Shown: positions 1-11,759, numbered from the stretch's first letter. The stretch: 64,000 nucleotides of DNA from Costus lasius (GCA_027563935.2 CM050446.2:31003501-31067500); one strand, 5' to 3'. The notes: generated by a model from the letters alone, not told the origin. Numbers and translations: made by a program.

Positions 1-56
1 GTTTTATTTGCGCCATGCTTAGGGTTTGCGCCCCCCTCTCGAAAGGGGTTTCTTCA
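1..56 (+). repeat. 3' end of the 5' LTR of A1
   Basis: Identical to 7379-7434, the end of the A1 3' LTR, and followed two bases later by the PBS. It contains the terminal C-run/G-run inverted repeat that every family A LTR has just before its final CA. Confidence 0.93.
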
Positions 57-1822
57 ATTGGTATCAGAGGTGCGGTTGTATGTATGGTTATATGATTGCT
101 TTGTGATCCTTGTTTGCGCTCTAGCTTAGATCTTAACTTCATGCGAAAACTTGATGATGATGTCTTTCTTGTTGGCGCATGTATGATGATGTGCGCATCT
201 ATCATGTTGAATGTTGTTGATGTTTTCTCAAAACAAACTAAATGACTTGCGCGCTCACCATTAGATCTAAGTGGCGCTTACTATAAACCCTTAGACGGGT
301 TGATGGGGTTGAAGTCACCCTCTAGGTTAGATCCAATAGTCTGATCAGACCATCTGACAGCCTAGATGGATCGACCAGATGGCACCTGTGCGCAAGCACA
401 AGGTGGCTATAGGTCGATTGTATCACAGGCGTGTAGCGAGGTCTGGTTGAGACAACCAGTGAACACACATGAGTTAGGCCCGGGGTCACACCCGCTTGCC
501 AGAACTCATGTTGGTTGTTCAGCCCTTGGCGCATGCATGGTTGACCATTAGGTCAACTCGAGTCAGTTAGGACTTGGTGCATGCAAGGGCATGGATCTAA
601 CTAGATTGTTGAGTGGATCCCTATCAATGGACCGTTGTAAGGTTGTAGGGCACATAAGGAAATTAAAATTGATGCCTATGGGGTTTTCAAAATTTTATTT
701 TCTTTGTAAGGGATCACATGATGATTGATTGATGCCATATGCTTGTTTATTTTATCTTATGTGGGATGCCCAATTTAATGTGTGCTGTGCTGGGGCCTGC
801 GAGCCTGGAATTAAACTTGTAAATTAATTTGTTTTGTGATCTGCGAATCACATTTTTAATTAATTTATTGTATAATTGACCTGCGAGTCAAGCTTGTCTA
901 GATAGATCAAAATGTATTTTGATTAGACAAGAGCTCAAAAGCACACATTGCAGAGGCGCATTCATCTGGTGGGCGCACCTGAGCTGCATTGAGCGCTAGG
1001 GCCCTGGGTTGGACCAGATGAGATGCAAAAGACCCAAGAAGCAAGTGAAGACTTAAGATAACTTAAGGTCTTACTTAGGGTTCATGGGCTTTTACCAAAT
1101 AAGATCAGCATGCTTTCTATTTATTGCTTTTATAATTAGAATTGCATGAGTTTATCTTCTGCTATAGCCATAGGATTTGCTTGATAGTAAGAAGATAAAA
1201 GACCGTTAAAATCCAACACATAAATATCAAGCTCGTAAGCCTTCTGACGCGAAACCTCACTATTCTGACTATCGTTGGAGCCGTGTTGTACCCACTCAGT
1301 GGGCACGTCCATCTATCTTCAGACGGTGCGGGATTTCACCTGCGTGTTACAGAGAAGGGATTTATCGCTTCTCGTTGCTCAGCATAGCACGTGGTGGTCC
1401 AGGGAGTAGGTCGGGTCAGCTTGACCATGTAGGCTACATATGTGGCGCATATGGTAGCACATGGAGGCAGCCATCTGTGGGGTCAGAGATTGTGTTGTAC
1501 CAACTCAGTTGGCACAGTCGGCTGGATTGCCCAGATGAAGGGGAATCGCACGGGTTGGCGATTGGCAGGGACTGCCTACCAGAAATTAGTGCTTGTATTC
1601 TCTGTGCATCTTATCTCGCCTGAGCGGGACGCGGAGACCAAGTATGAAATCTGGATCCTATCTCACTAAAAGAGTGTTACTCTTTCGGACTGTTTTAATG
1701 GATTTTTCAGTCAGATAAAATAGTGAGAAAAGAATCATTTCTTAAGTCCTGAATTGATTCTAAACATTGATACTGACCTTGCTGTTCTTGCATTATTGTA
1801 GATTCCTGCAGCAACGAACACC
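57..1822 (+). other. Untranslated leader of A1 between PBS and gag
   Basis: Non-coding stretch of 1.77 kb with only short, non-conserved ORFs. The second half (about 1225-1670) is strongly conserved in all family A copies and recognisable in the B2 leader near 59550-59840. It holds two hairpin motifs, CCCACTCAGTGGG (1291-1303) and CCAACTCAGTTGG (1500-1512), exactly 209 bases apart. A GT (1642) to pyrimidine-rich TTGTAG (ending 1801) stretch resembles an intron directly upstream of the gag ATG. The tRNA-like 49-bp insert seen in some other copies is absent here. Confidence 0.8.
59..70 (+). other. Primer-binding site of A1 (initiator Met-tRNA type)
   Basis: TGGTATCAGAGG starts two bases after the LTR end. 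It matches the complement of the 3' end of plant initiator Met-tRNA (TGGTATCAGAGC) except for the last base. This is the usual minus-strand primer for plant copia elements. Confidence 0.9.
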
Positions 1823-4800
1823 ATGAGCTTCAATGTGCGATCCCTACTGGAAAGGGAGAAGTTTGCTGGGCCAAACTTCTCAGACTGGTTCGGACACCTT
1901 AAGATCGTTCTTAAGGCAGAGAGGAAACTGTATGTCCTCGAGACGGCTGTGCCGCCTCAACCCGCTGCGAACGCCGCAAGGGCGGTTCGTGATGCCTATG
2001 AAAAGCACGTCAATGATAGCATTGATGTCGCTTGCCTGATGCTAGCGTCTATGACGCCACCGCTGCAGCGTCAGCATGAGGATATGTCGGCTATAGAGAT
2101 TATAGCGAACCTCAAGATGCTGTATGCTGCACAGGCGAGGACAGAACGCTATAATCTGACCAAGCTTTTCTTTCAGAGCAAACTGGCTGAAGGGAGCCCA
2201 GTGGGAGCTCACGTGCTCAAGATGATTGGGCACAAGGAGGCTCTGGAGAAACTGGGGCATACCATCAACCAGGAGCTTGCTGTAGACATTATTCTGCAGT
2301 CTCTCCCGCCTTCTTTCGATGCGTTCATTATTAACTTTAATATGAACAAAATCGATTGTACTCCGGCAGAGCTGCTCAATATGCTCTTGACTACTGAGGA
2401 AACTCTGAAGGGAAAGCCTTCAACCTCTATCTTAATGGTTCCTTCCAGGAACAAGAAGAAGGGGAAGAAGGGCAAAGCCCCTGTCAAGAGTTACAGCAAG
2501 GCTCTGAAATAGAAGGTTAAGCGGTCAAAGGACAACAGGTGTTTCCACTGTGGCCAGCTGGGTCACTGGAAAAAGGACTGTAAAACGCTCCAAGGAGATA
2601 AGAGGGGAAGCATCCCTTCTGGCTCAGGTATATACGTGACGGAAGTCATGGTTTCATCTTCTTCTATTTCATGGGTGTTGGACACTGCATGTGGAGTTCA
2701 CATTTGTTCAAATGTACAGGAACTCAAGAGAAGAAGACAGGTGGGACAGCATGAGGTGGACCTACGAGTTGGAAACGGGGCACGGGTTGCTGCTGTTGCT
2801 GTAGGGGATTATTACATCTCATTACCATCTGGCATTGTATTAGAATTAAACAATTGTTATTTTGTACCCAGTATTACTAAAAATATTATCTCTATTCCTG
2901 CTCTTGTCAGGAAAGGGTTTTCCTTTGAATGCAAGATTTCAAAGTGTTATCTTACTCTTGATAATATTGTTTATGCTACTGGTTCAATTAACAATGGGTT
3001 ATTCATGTTGGACATGGAATATTCTATACAAAATATTGATAATAAGAAAGCCAAGTATGCTGATGACAGCACCTTGTTATGGCATAGTCGTTTAGGCCAT
3101 ATTAACAAGAAGCGCATTAAGCGGTTGCATGATCATGGACTGCTGGGATCATTCTCCTATGAGGAGATTGATACATGCAAAGCTTGTTTAATGGGTAAAA
3201 TGACGAAGGCTCCTTTTCCTAACAAAGGTCAAAGGGCTTCAGGTTTACTTGACCTTATACACAGTGATGTGTGTGGGCCATTTAGTAAACATGCCAGAGG
3301 TGGCTATCAGTACTTCATTACCTTTACTGATGATTTCAGTAGATATGGGTATGTCTATCTTATGAGACATAAGAGTGAATCTTTTGACAAGTTCAAAGAG
3401 TTCAAGAATGAAGTACAAAATCAGCTATGCCGAAATATCAAGGCACTTCGTTCTGATCGAGGTGGAGAATACTTGAGTCATGCGTTTACTGACTATCTAA
3501 AGGAGTGTGGGATTATCTCACAGCTCACTCCGCCAGGAACACCGCAATGGAATGGTGTGTCCGAGAGGAGAAATAGAACGTTACTTGATATGGTTCGTTC
3601 TATGATGAGTCAGGCTACTCTTCCTTACTCCTTTTGGGGATTTGCACTGGAAACAGCTGCAAAGGTACTAAACCGAGTGCCATCCAAGGCCGTTTCAAAG
3701 ACTCCATATGAATTATGGTATGGGAAACAGCCTAGCTTGACATTTATTAAGATCTGGGGTTGCGAGGCTTATGTCAAAAAGCTCGCCTCTGGGAAACTGG
3801 AGAGCAGATCTAAGAAATGCATCTTTGTCGGTTACCCTAAGGAAACTAAGGGTTATTATTTCTACGATCCCAAAGAGAACAAGGTATTTGTTGCTCGGAC
3901 GGCCATTTTTCTTGAGAAGGAGTTTCTTCTGCAAGAGGCCAGTGGGAGAGAAATAAAGCTGGATGAGAATCCAGAGGAAGGACAAAGTAGTCAAGCACAG
4001 TTGGATGAGCCTGAGCCGGTAGAACAGGCTATTGAACAACCTGAGGCTCAGATATCACGGGAACCGCATAGATCGGGAAGAATCCGTCGACAGCCTGAGC
4101 GCTATGACGGAGTCTACATCATTGACAATGATGAACCCCTCACTTATGCGGATGCGGTCAGTGGACCGGAGTCAGCTAGATGGCTTGAAGCTATGCGAGC
4201 CGAAATGGACTCCATGTCAGATAACCAAGTCTGGGATTTGGTTGATCCGCCTCCGGGAGTAATCCCTATAGGCTGTAAATGGATCTTCAAGAAGAAGATT
4301 GACATGGATGGTAACGTGGTTACCTATAAAGGCAGGCTAGTAGCGAAAGGTTTCAAACAAATCTACGGGATAGATTATGATGAAACTTTCTCTCCTGTAG
4401 CCATGTTCAAGTCTATTCAGATTCTTTTCGCGATAGCAGCATATTATGATTATGAGATCTGGCAGATGGATGTGAAAACTGCTTTCCTTAATGGAAAACT
4501 GGATGAGGATGTGTACATGACACAACCTGAAGGTTTCACTAATCCAGCAGATCGTCATAAAATATGCAAGTTAAAGAAGTCCATTTATGGACTTTAACAA
4601 GCATCTAGAAGCTGGAATATTCGTTTTGATGAATCAATCTCTGAGTTTGGTTTCATCAAGAACGAAGATGACCCATGTGTATATAAGAGGTTTAGTGGGA
4701 GCGTGATTACTTTCCTAGTCCTCTACGTCGATGATATCTTAATCATTGGAAACGATATTCCTGAACTGCATGCTGTTAAAGCATGGTTAGGAAAATGTTT

Positions 4801-5707
4801 TCAGATGAAAGATTTAGGAGAAGCAGCCTATGTATTAGGTGTGAAGATCTACAGGGATAGATCTAAGAGGCTTCTCGGGCTGTGCCAGAGTACTTACATC
4901 GATAAAGTCCTGGAGAGATTCCATTTAGAGAATTCTAAAAGAGGGTATCTTCCAGTCAGACATGGTCTGAATCTTTCGAAGAGTCAGTGTCCACAAACAC
5001 AGACTGAGAAAGATGAAATGGACAATACGCCTTATGCTTCGGCTATTGGGTCCATTATGTATGCGATGTTGTGCACTCGCCCAGACGTCGCTTACGGGTT
5101 AAGCGTGACCAGTCGATTCCAAAGTAATCCAGGTCAGGCACACTGGATTGCGGTCAAGAACATTTTAAAATATCTGTGGAGGACCAAAGATATGTTCTTG
5201 ATATATGGTGGTCAGGAAGAACTCAGTATAGAAGGATATACTAACGCTTCGTTCCAGTCGGACCAGGATGATTTTCGATCGCAATCAGGCTATGTCTTTA
5301 GCTTGAATGGAGGAGCGGTGGTGTGGAAAAGTTTCAAACAGTCAACTGTTGCTGATTCCACAACAGAAGCCGAGTATGTTGCAGCCTCGGAAGCATCCAA
5401 GGAGGCAGTGTGGATTCGTAAGTTCATGAGAGAACTTGGTGTCGTTCCTTCTAGTGCTGATCCTTTGGTTATCTTCTGTGATAACACTGGAGCAATCGTA
5501 CAAGCAAAGGAACCACGGTCGCACCAGAAGTCCAAGCACATACAGAGACGGTTTCACTTGATCCGGGAGATCATTGATCGTGGCGAGATCAAAATCTGCA
5601 AGGTTCATACAGATGACAATCTGGCTGACCCGCTTACCAAGCCTCTGGCGCAGCAGAAGCATGAGAAGCACTGTAATAATATGGGTTTGAGATTTCTCAA
5701 CCATTAG
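1823..5707 (+). pseudogene. gag-pol polyprotein gene of A1, two premature stops
   Basis: The frame is colinear with the intact A3 and A4 polyproteins over 1295 codons including the stop. It encodes capsid-like Gag, a CCHC zinc knuckle (CFHCGQLGHWKKDC), an aspartic protease with WVLDTACG, the HHCC and DDE integrase core, copia reverse transcriptase with YVDD, and RNase H with TDAS and CDN motifs. Two in-frame stops interrupt it: TAG at 2510-2512 (codon 230, a CAG in sister copies), just before the zinc knuckle, and TAA at 4595-4597 (codon 925, an AAA in sister copies), inside the reverse transcriptase. All pieces remain in one frame, so there is no net frameshift. The start is the ATG that opens the conserved MSFNVRSLLE sequence. 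Translation from it would give only Gag without the nucleocapsid finger. Confidence 0.93.
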
Positions 5708-5711
5708 ATTA

Positions 5712-5727
5712 AGTGCAAGTGGGAGAT
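5712..5727 (+). other. Polypurine tract of A1
   Basis: The purine-rich stretch containing AAGTGGGAGA lies directly before the TG of the 3' LTR. It is the expected plus-strand primer, and the same tract (reverse complement) flanks the 3' LTRs of A2, A3, A4 and A6. Confidence 0.85.
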
Positions 5728-7434
5728 TGTTGGGGTATGCCCTTAAGGCTAATGTTTGAGGCCTTGGGATTCCATGAGTATCATGTATATAAACTCTTTT
5801 GTTTATAAAGGCAATGGTTGTTATTCAGGTTGTTACATTGTCTGCTGCAATATGTGTACTTCTGAATAATGTCTCAAAGCTGTTCAGCTAGGCTGACATG
5901 CAGTTAAGTCCTTAGTCGAGATATCTTGGTAAACATGAGACAGCCTTGATATGATTGAGACTAATGTGTGTTCTAATCTTATAGGATGCTTCGAGCATGG
6001 AATAAGATGTAGACTCATAGGTACATTGGATGTACTGGACAGACCCTATTAGGATATTCAATTGCTTGTCACAATGTGAATAATCCTTATGCTACAAGTG
6101 GCACATGTCCTCTGACTTGAGATCACTTGTGTTTCTAAATGATGATTGTCATTGTTTTGAGGTAGTTCAATATCATTTGAAATATAATGGTTATAGACTA
6201 TCTTGGATAATGATCATGAGTCAGGTTAGGACACTAGTGATAGATATAGGATTGCCATCTCCTTAATTGGAGTGAGATGTTCTGAAGGGCCCCCCCCCCT
6301 GAATGAGATGATTGAGAATGTGTATGGCCATACCCAGGTGACTATGTTCATCTGATCTAATCATGCTCATCATATTGGAGTTACAGGCTTGACACGCTTG
6401 TCCAATAAGAACATCCAGTGGCAAAGGACACATGTATGCCTTGTGAAGTGGATTCACACTTGTGCTATGTTTTGGGTGTAGTCTTGGAAGACTCTTTTCT
6501 TTATATCGAGAGATAGTGATGTGTTGCTAGATACCTCTCACTGATCGTGATAACGTAAGTTATCATTACCGACATTTAAAGGAAACCCTCAGGGTCGCAC
6601 AATTTGATGATGTGGCTTACTTGAGTCAGATCGTGTGAACTGAATTGTTTTGGTTCAGTTTAAAGGAGTTTAAACTCTGATTGCAAGTGAGATCTGGCCT
6701 GATCATGTTTGATTGATTAGGGCTTGAGATCGGTAAGCTTCGATCGAGAGTAGTGATGCTAGATCGGTGAGATCAAAGGCATCAAGAGATGTACGGTTAG
6801 ATCTCGAACCTTCATGGTTCAGATGAGATTTAGACCATGGCTTGGCTTGGTTCAATTTGATCTTTGAACCGAAATCAATTAGACCGAATTCTATTTGAAC
6901 CGGTTCACATATGTGTGAATGCATGGTTAAATCGAATTGGCGTTTTGGTTTGGTTCATAAGAGACATGAATGCTTGTAGTGATGACTTACCATTTTTGGA
7001 AGTGGAGGTTTCGGAAATGGTTTCTCAAGGCTTCACTTTGGATGAGAACGTTGGTCTCTCTCTCAACTCAACACCTCTTTCTCGGTGTGGAGAGTTTTGA
7101 CGAGAACAAGGAGGAGTTCATCCACGCCAAGATCATCTCCTTTTTCCTTCATTCGATCAAGGACATCTTGGAGATCCTTGCTAGCACAAGGAGCAACAAG
7201 AAGCAAGTCAATTCTCATCTTGTGTGCGCATCTTGTGGAGGAGACCCTCTTCGATCTCTTCTTCCAAGGGACCATCCGAAAGATGGCTATGGTATGATCT
7301 ACTCTTGATCTATTCAATCTATGATAGTTGATCATATGACATGCAAAAGATCATCAAACCCTTGCTACCGCTTGCAAAGTTTTATTTGCGCCATGCTTAG
7401 GGTTTGCGCCCCCCTCTCGAAAGGGGTTTCTTCA
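5728..7434 (+). repeat. 3' LTR of A1 (1707 bp)
   Basis: Starts TGTTGGGG after the PPT and ends TTCTTCA. The first roughly 750 bases are close to the other family A LTRs; the part downstream of the TATA-like box is much more variable. It holds the paired motifs AAACCCT (7356-7362) and AGGGTTT (7399-7405) near its end. A C-run at about 6289-6298 is of uncertain length, as such homopolymers often are. Confidence 0.94.
6480..6564 (+). promoter_or_regulatory. Candidate LTR core promoter with inverted repeats (A1 3' LTR)
   Basis: A perfect inverted repeat AGTCTT-GG-AAGACT (6480-6493) precedes a TATA-like CTTTATATC (about 6499-6507). Then follow TAGTGA (6514-6519) pairing with TCACTG (6538-6543), and GATAAC (6549-6554) pairing with GTTATC (6559-6564). 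The same arrangement recurs in the other family A LTRs. The start of transcription is inferred only from the TATA-like box. Confidence 0.55.
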
Positions 7435-7929
7435 CTTTGGTCAGCACTGCCAGCGTCAGAGGAACCTACAGGGTCGCACACCTTGATACTTGAGTTCTCG
7501 TATTGATCGGGAAGCCTTATGATCGAGTTATTGGATAACTCGGATCTAATTGAGAAATTTCATCAGCGCCAATGGGCCTGATGAGATGGAAGAATGTTAT
7601 TGGAGCCAAACTTCATTTTTGGCAGGTTGACCCGTATTTGACCACGGTTGGTCACATTTGGATTAGGGTTGCATTGGATTGGATCCAAGTGCTTAATCAA
7701 CCTATGCAATGATGTTTGGGCTAGCTCATTATCCAATGAGGCCCAATAACAAGTTCTCATAAAGAGATGAGAGGCTAAAAGGGTATAATGGGGACAAATC
7801 TTCTCCCCTAGGTGCCTATGGGCATAATGGGGAGAAGTGGCGCAATTTGCTTCATAAGGAAGCAATTGGCGCCTCCCCCTTAATCTCTTATGGTATGAAT
7901 GCCAATATGGCATTACTTGGGGCGCAAGG
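7435..7929 (+). repeat. Family B LTR, copy B1, segment 1
   Basis: Aligns with the B2 LTR from about 57190 to 57700, including a long stretch with the words gcgccaatgggcctgatgag and ggagccaaacttcatttttg in both. It is interrupted on the left by A1 and on the right by the solo LTR. No coding capacity in the sense direction. The five bases at its right end (caagg, 7925-7929) are the TSD of the solo LTR. Confidence 0.85.
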
Positions 7930-9163
7930 TGATGGGGGGGGGGGGGCAAAACATGCAACATTCAAACAACGCGCTTCGAAAACATTTTTTGCTAATTAAG
8001 TATAGGTTAACAAACCCCTTGAACTAACGTAGTTTGAAAGTAGTTTGTTTCTTTGGTATATAGTAGTGAAAACCGAAACTACTTATCAAGAGAATCCTAA
8101 CATGCACTTCTAGATAAGATGAAACTTTGAATAAAGCTTGAGCATGCGGTTCTACAACTTCAAATAGATCTAGGCATGCGATTCTATCATAAGCATTAGA
8201 GCTACTCTAAGGGAGGAACTCACCTTGCACCCTTTGAGAATAGAAAGGGTGACCTTCCCGTTCTTCACCGGTCCAATGGTTGAATCTCACGAAGTAGGGC
8301 CCTATGAGCTTACACACATAGCATTGCAGCATCCCACACATGCGTGGGTGAGTTTGACAAAAATATTAAGAGGCCATTCACATAAGAACATTCAAGGGGG
8401 AGGGTAGCCTCCAAATTCCCTTGCTAACACTTTTGAGACTAACTAGTTAAGGGGGGAAGGGGGGAATGAACTTGTATGCCCTCCTTGGCCTTGCGCAACC
8501 TGAGAAGAGACCTTAGTGAGTGCAGATGAATGTTCAGAAACTTCAAGAAAACATCAGCCAAGGGAGAAGAGAGACTTAGCTAACTTAGGGTGGTGGCTTG
8601 ATCTTGGCATGGGGTTGATGACACCTTCTTGAGTCTCGGATGTGTCCAGCTCCTCATCATGGCTGAGGACTCGTCAAGGCTGAGGGGAGAAAGTGGCGTG
8701 AGCTCCCATCTTCATGACAAGCGCAAGTGGAGGTGGAAGGTTGAAGAGCAAGAGGGGGGGTGGAATGGAACTCTCGGCAATGGTTGGAAGAAAGGGAGGG
8801 GTTAGGTGACACACACCATTAGAAGACACACTTCTGAAATTTGAAAATTCATTCAACTCTAACTGGTGGCTTTACAAGAAGATACATCATATAGGAGAGT
8901 CTCCAACGGTTATCTCCCTTCCTAAGCACAAAAACAAGTCACAAAGTAAGCATGATGTTGACAACTCAATGGGCTGATGTCTTCTTCCAAAGGGGCGGTT
9001 GCTTGGAGGTTTGGCTTTGGAGTTTCAGCAGGATGGCAAGTTCGAAACTGAGTTGATGATGGACTGAAGAGGCTGCCAAGAGCTGACAATGTGCAGGCTG
9101 CAGATTGGCATGGGCGGCTGACACTTGAAGGGACTGAAGTTGCTGCAAAGGCTGACATGGTTC

Positions 9164-9277
9164 AGCTGCTCCTTGACCTTGGTGGCTGGCGCATGGTGGA
9201 CTGAAGTGGACATTGCTCAAGCTGCTCCTTGACTTTGATGGCTGGCGCATGATGGGCTGAAGTAGGACTTTGTGTAG
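9164..9277. repeat. Two tandem copies of a ~57-bp unit in the solo LTR
   Basis: The unit beginning agctgctccttgac and containing ggctggcgcatg occurs at about 9164 and again at about 9220 with a few differences. It is a local tandem duplication inside the solo LTR. Confidence 0.7.
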
Positions 9278-9592
9278 GCTGCATCTTGCCTTGGTTGGAG
9301 ATGAAGGTAAACTCCACATGGCTGCCAACTAGGATGGTGGAATTTGGGGTGCTTGGGGTGTTGATCCATTGGGGTGGGCTGATTCCTTCATGAGTTGGGC
9401 TGATGGCCCATGGCATCTCTTGGAGTTGTCTTGACTTGATTTTGACTTGTATCCAAAGATGGAGTTGACCTATACTATTACATCAATTTCATGCACTAAC
9501 CTACCATACATAAGTGGCGGATCCTAGGCATGTAACTACATGGTGTAATTAGTGGGTGGATCTAACCTACCATATGATGCAAGTTATGCTAG

Positions 9593-9702
9593 AAAATCTA
9601 ACCTAAAGATGCATGCAATGCAAGAGATGGAAATAACTTAAAGGATGTATGCAATGCAAGGAATGAAAATCTAACTTAAAGATGCATGCAATGCAAGAGA
9701 TG
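9593..9702. repeat. Three tandem copies of a ~36-bp unit in the solo LTR
   Basis: The unit built around atgcatgcaatgcaagagatgg repeats three times with small changes in the middle copy (gtatgcaatgcaagg), near the right end of the solo LTR. Confidence 0.75.
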
Positions 9703-9783
9703 GGAATTTAGGTGCCCTAGCTAGGGTAACCTTAAACTCCATTTGTATTTCCGTGGGTCATGTCGCCTCCCCACATCACAAGG

Positions 9784-10085
9784 CAAGGCCTTGGCGCACA
9801 AAGAAAGACATGGGCTCTAAAAGGAATGGTTGAATGAGTATTATGGAAATGTCTTGGAGACTTTCCTTATCTCAAACCTTCTCATCATAGCTGCCCACTT
9901 GTCTTAATCCTAGCCTTTCATAAATCGCCTCTTGCCCTATAAAAGAGCACCTAGCCGAGCCCACTTGTGTGCAATTAATTCCTTGAAGGCGTGAACACAA
10001 GGAGAGGGGCGAGTGCTTGGAGTAAGGGCGCATCTTCCTTCTTCCATAACCGCAAGCCACTTCTTCCTTTCCTCTTGGCGCAAGG
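9784..10085 (+). repeat. Family B LTR, copy B1, segment 2
   Basis: Continues B1 after the solo LTR. It aligns with the B2 LTR around 57850-58170, with shared words such as cttggagactttcctta and a stretch ending cttcttcctttcctcttggcg. The final caagg (10081-10085) is the left TSD of A2. Confidence 0.85.
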
Positions 10086-11759
10086 TGAAAGTCCCCTTCA
10101 AGGGGGAGCGAAACCCTAAAGTGGCGCATGTAAATTCTTTTCGGCAGCGGAATTAGGGTTTCATAAGGATCTTTTGCATGCCATATGATCAACATCAACA
10201 GCTTATATAGATGAAAAGGATTCATACCATAGCTATTAGTTCGAATGGCGTCTTGGAAGAAGAGATCGAAAGGGGTCTCCTCCACAAGATGCGCACACAA
10301 GATGAGAAGTAGCTTTCTTCTTGTCGCTCCTTGTGCTAGCAAGGATCTCCAAGTGCCCCTTGTCGCGTGAAGGAGATTGAGAGAGAGGACCCTTGCTGGC
10401 CGAATTTTCCTCTTGGCATGAAGAGCACCCAAGACGAGAGAGGAAGAGGCTAGAGAGGCGTTCGAACGTGGGAGCGTTTTCCTCTAGCAAAACGCCTTCC
10501 CAAAATAGCAAGTTTTAAGTTCACTTAAAACCTCCTCTTAAACCATCGAAAACTCCTCTTGCCTTTGAACCATACGTTCACACAAGTGAACCGGTTCAAA
10601 TCAATTCGGTTTAGATGCATTTGGTTCAAAGACCAAATCAAACCAGCCCAAGCCTTGGCCTAGATCTCATTGAACCAATGGTTCAAGATCTAACCGTTGA
10701 TCTCTTGATGCTTTTGATCTCACCGATCTAGCATCACTACTCTCGATCGAAGCTTACCGATCTCAAGCCCTAATCAATCAAACATGATCAGACTAGATCT
10801 CACTTACAATCAGAGTTTAAACTCCTTTAAACTGAACCAAAACAATTCAGTCCACACGATCTGACTTAAGTAAGCCATATCATCAAATTGTGCGACCCTG
10901 AGGGTTTCCTTTAAAAGTCGGTAATGATAACTTACGTTATCACGATCAGTGAGGGGTATCTAGCAACACATCACTGTCTCCCGATATAAAGGAAAGAGTC
11001 TTCCAAGACTACACCCAAACCACAGCACAAGTGTGAATCCACTTCACTAGGCATACATGTTTCCTTTGCCACTGGATGTTCTTATTGGACAAGCGTGTCA
11101 AGCCTGTAACTCCAATATGATGAGCATGATTAGATCAGATGAACATAGTCACCTGGGTATGGCCATACACTTTCTCAATCACCTCATCCAGGGGGGCCCC
11201 TTTAGAACATCACACTCCAAACAAGGAGACGGCAATCCTATATCTATCACTAGTCTCCTAACCTGACTCATGATCATTATCCAAGATAGTCTATAACCAT
11301 TATGTTTCAAATGATATTGAACTACCTCAAAACAATGACAATCATCATTTAGAAACACAAGTGATCTCAAGTCAGAGGACATGTGCCACTTGTTGCAAAC
11401 AAGGATTATTCACATTGTGACAAGCAATTGAATATCCTAGTAGGGTCTGTCTAGTACATCCAATGTACCCATGAGTCTACATCTTATTCCATGCTCGAAG
11501 CATCCTATAAGATTAGAACACATATTAGTCTCAATCATATCAAGGCTGTCTCATGTTCACCAAGATATCTCGACTAAGGACATTACAGCATGTCAGCCAA
11601 GCTGAACAGCATTGAGACATTATTCAGAAGCACACTTATTGCGGTAGACAATGTAACAAACTGAATAACAACCATTGCCTTTATAAACATAAGAGTTTAT
11701 ACATGATACTGAAAGAATCCCAAGGCCTCAAACATTAGCCTTAAGGGCATACCCCAACA
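10086..11759 (-). repeat. 3' LTR of A2 (1674 bp)
   Basis: On the plus strand it runs TGAAAG...CCCAACA, followed by the complement of the PPT (11760-11776). It contains GAAACCCTAA (10110-10119) and TTAGGGTTTC (10153-10162), a 10-bp inverted repeat with GCAGCGGAA next to the second arm. GATAAC/GTTATC and CAGTGA/TCACTG pairs flank the TATA-like box. Confidence 0.94.

Larger units (their letters stand above)
1..7434 (+). mobile_element. Family A copia retrotransposon, copy A1 (5' LTR mostly outside window)
   Basis: Ty1/copia-type element in sense orientation. Visible in order: last 56 bases of the 5' LTR, Met-tRNA PBS, 1.77-kb leader, gag-pol, purine-rich tract and a full 3' LTR ending in CA at 7434. 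The 56 bases of 5' LTR match the last 56 bases of the 3' LTR exactly. The sequence from 7435 aligns with the inside of the B2 LTR near 57190, so A1 lies in the B1 LTR. The right-hand TSD should be ctttg (7435-7439); its partner is outside the window. Two in-frame stops make the copy non-autonomous as read. Confidence 0.95.
7930..9778. repeat. Solo LTR (1849 bp) of an unrelated LTR retrotransposon
   Basis: Ends are TGATG...CATCA (5-bp terminal inverted repeat, TG...CA form), flanked by the direct repeat caagg at 7925-7929 and 9779-9783. The flanks join into continuous B1 LTR. No PBS, PPT or protein motif is visible inside, so this is most simply a solo LTR left by recombination between the two LTRs of a full element. 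It resembles neither family A nor B. Lineage and orientation cannot be fixed from one LTR. It begins with a long G run and contains two small tandem-repeat patches. Confidence 0.8.

Noticed and set aside
6289..6298. Long C or G homopolymers (also 7933-7946, 38285-38295) as functional signals
   Set aside because: Run lengths differ even between the two LTRs of one element, and such runs are prone to sequencing and replication slippage.
10111..10119. AAACCCTAA as interstitial telomere repeat or telo-box
   Set aside because: It occurs once per LTR as one arm of an inverted repeat, and other copies and family B replace it with a different sequence while keeping the pairing.
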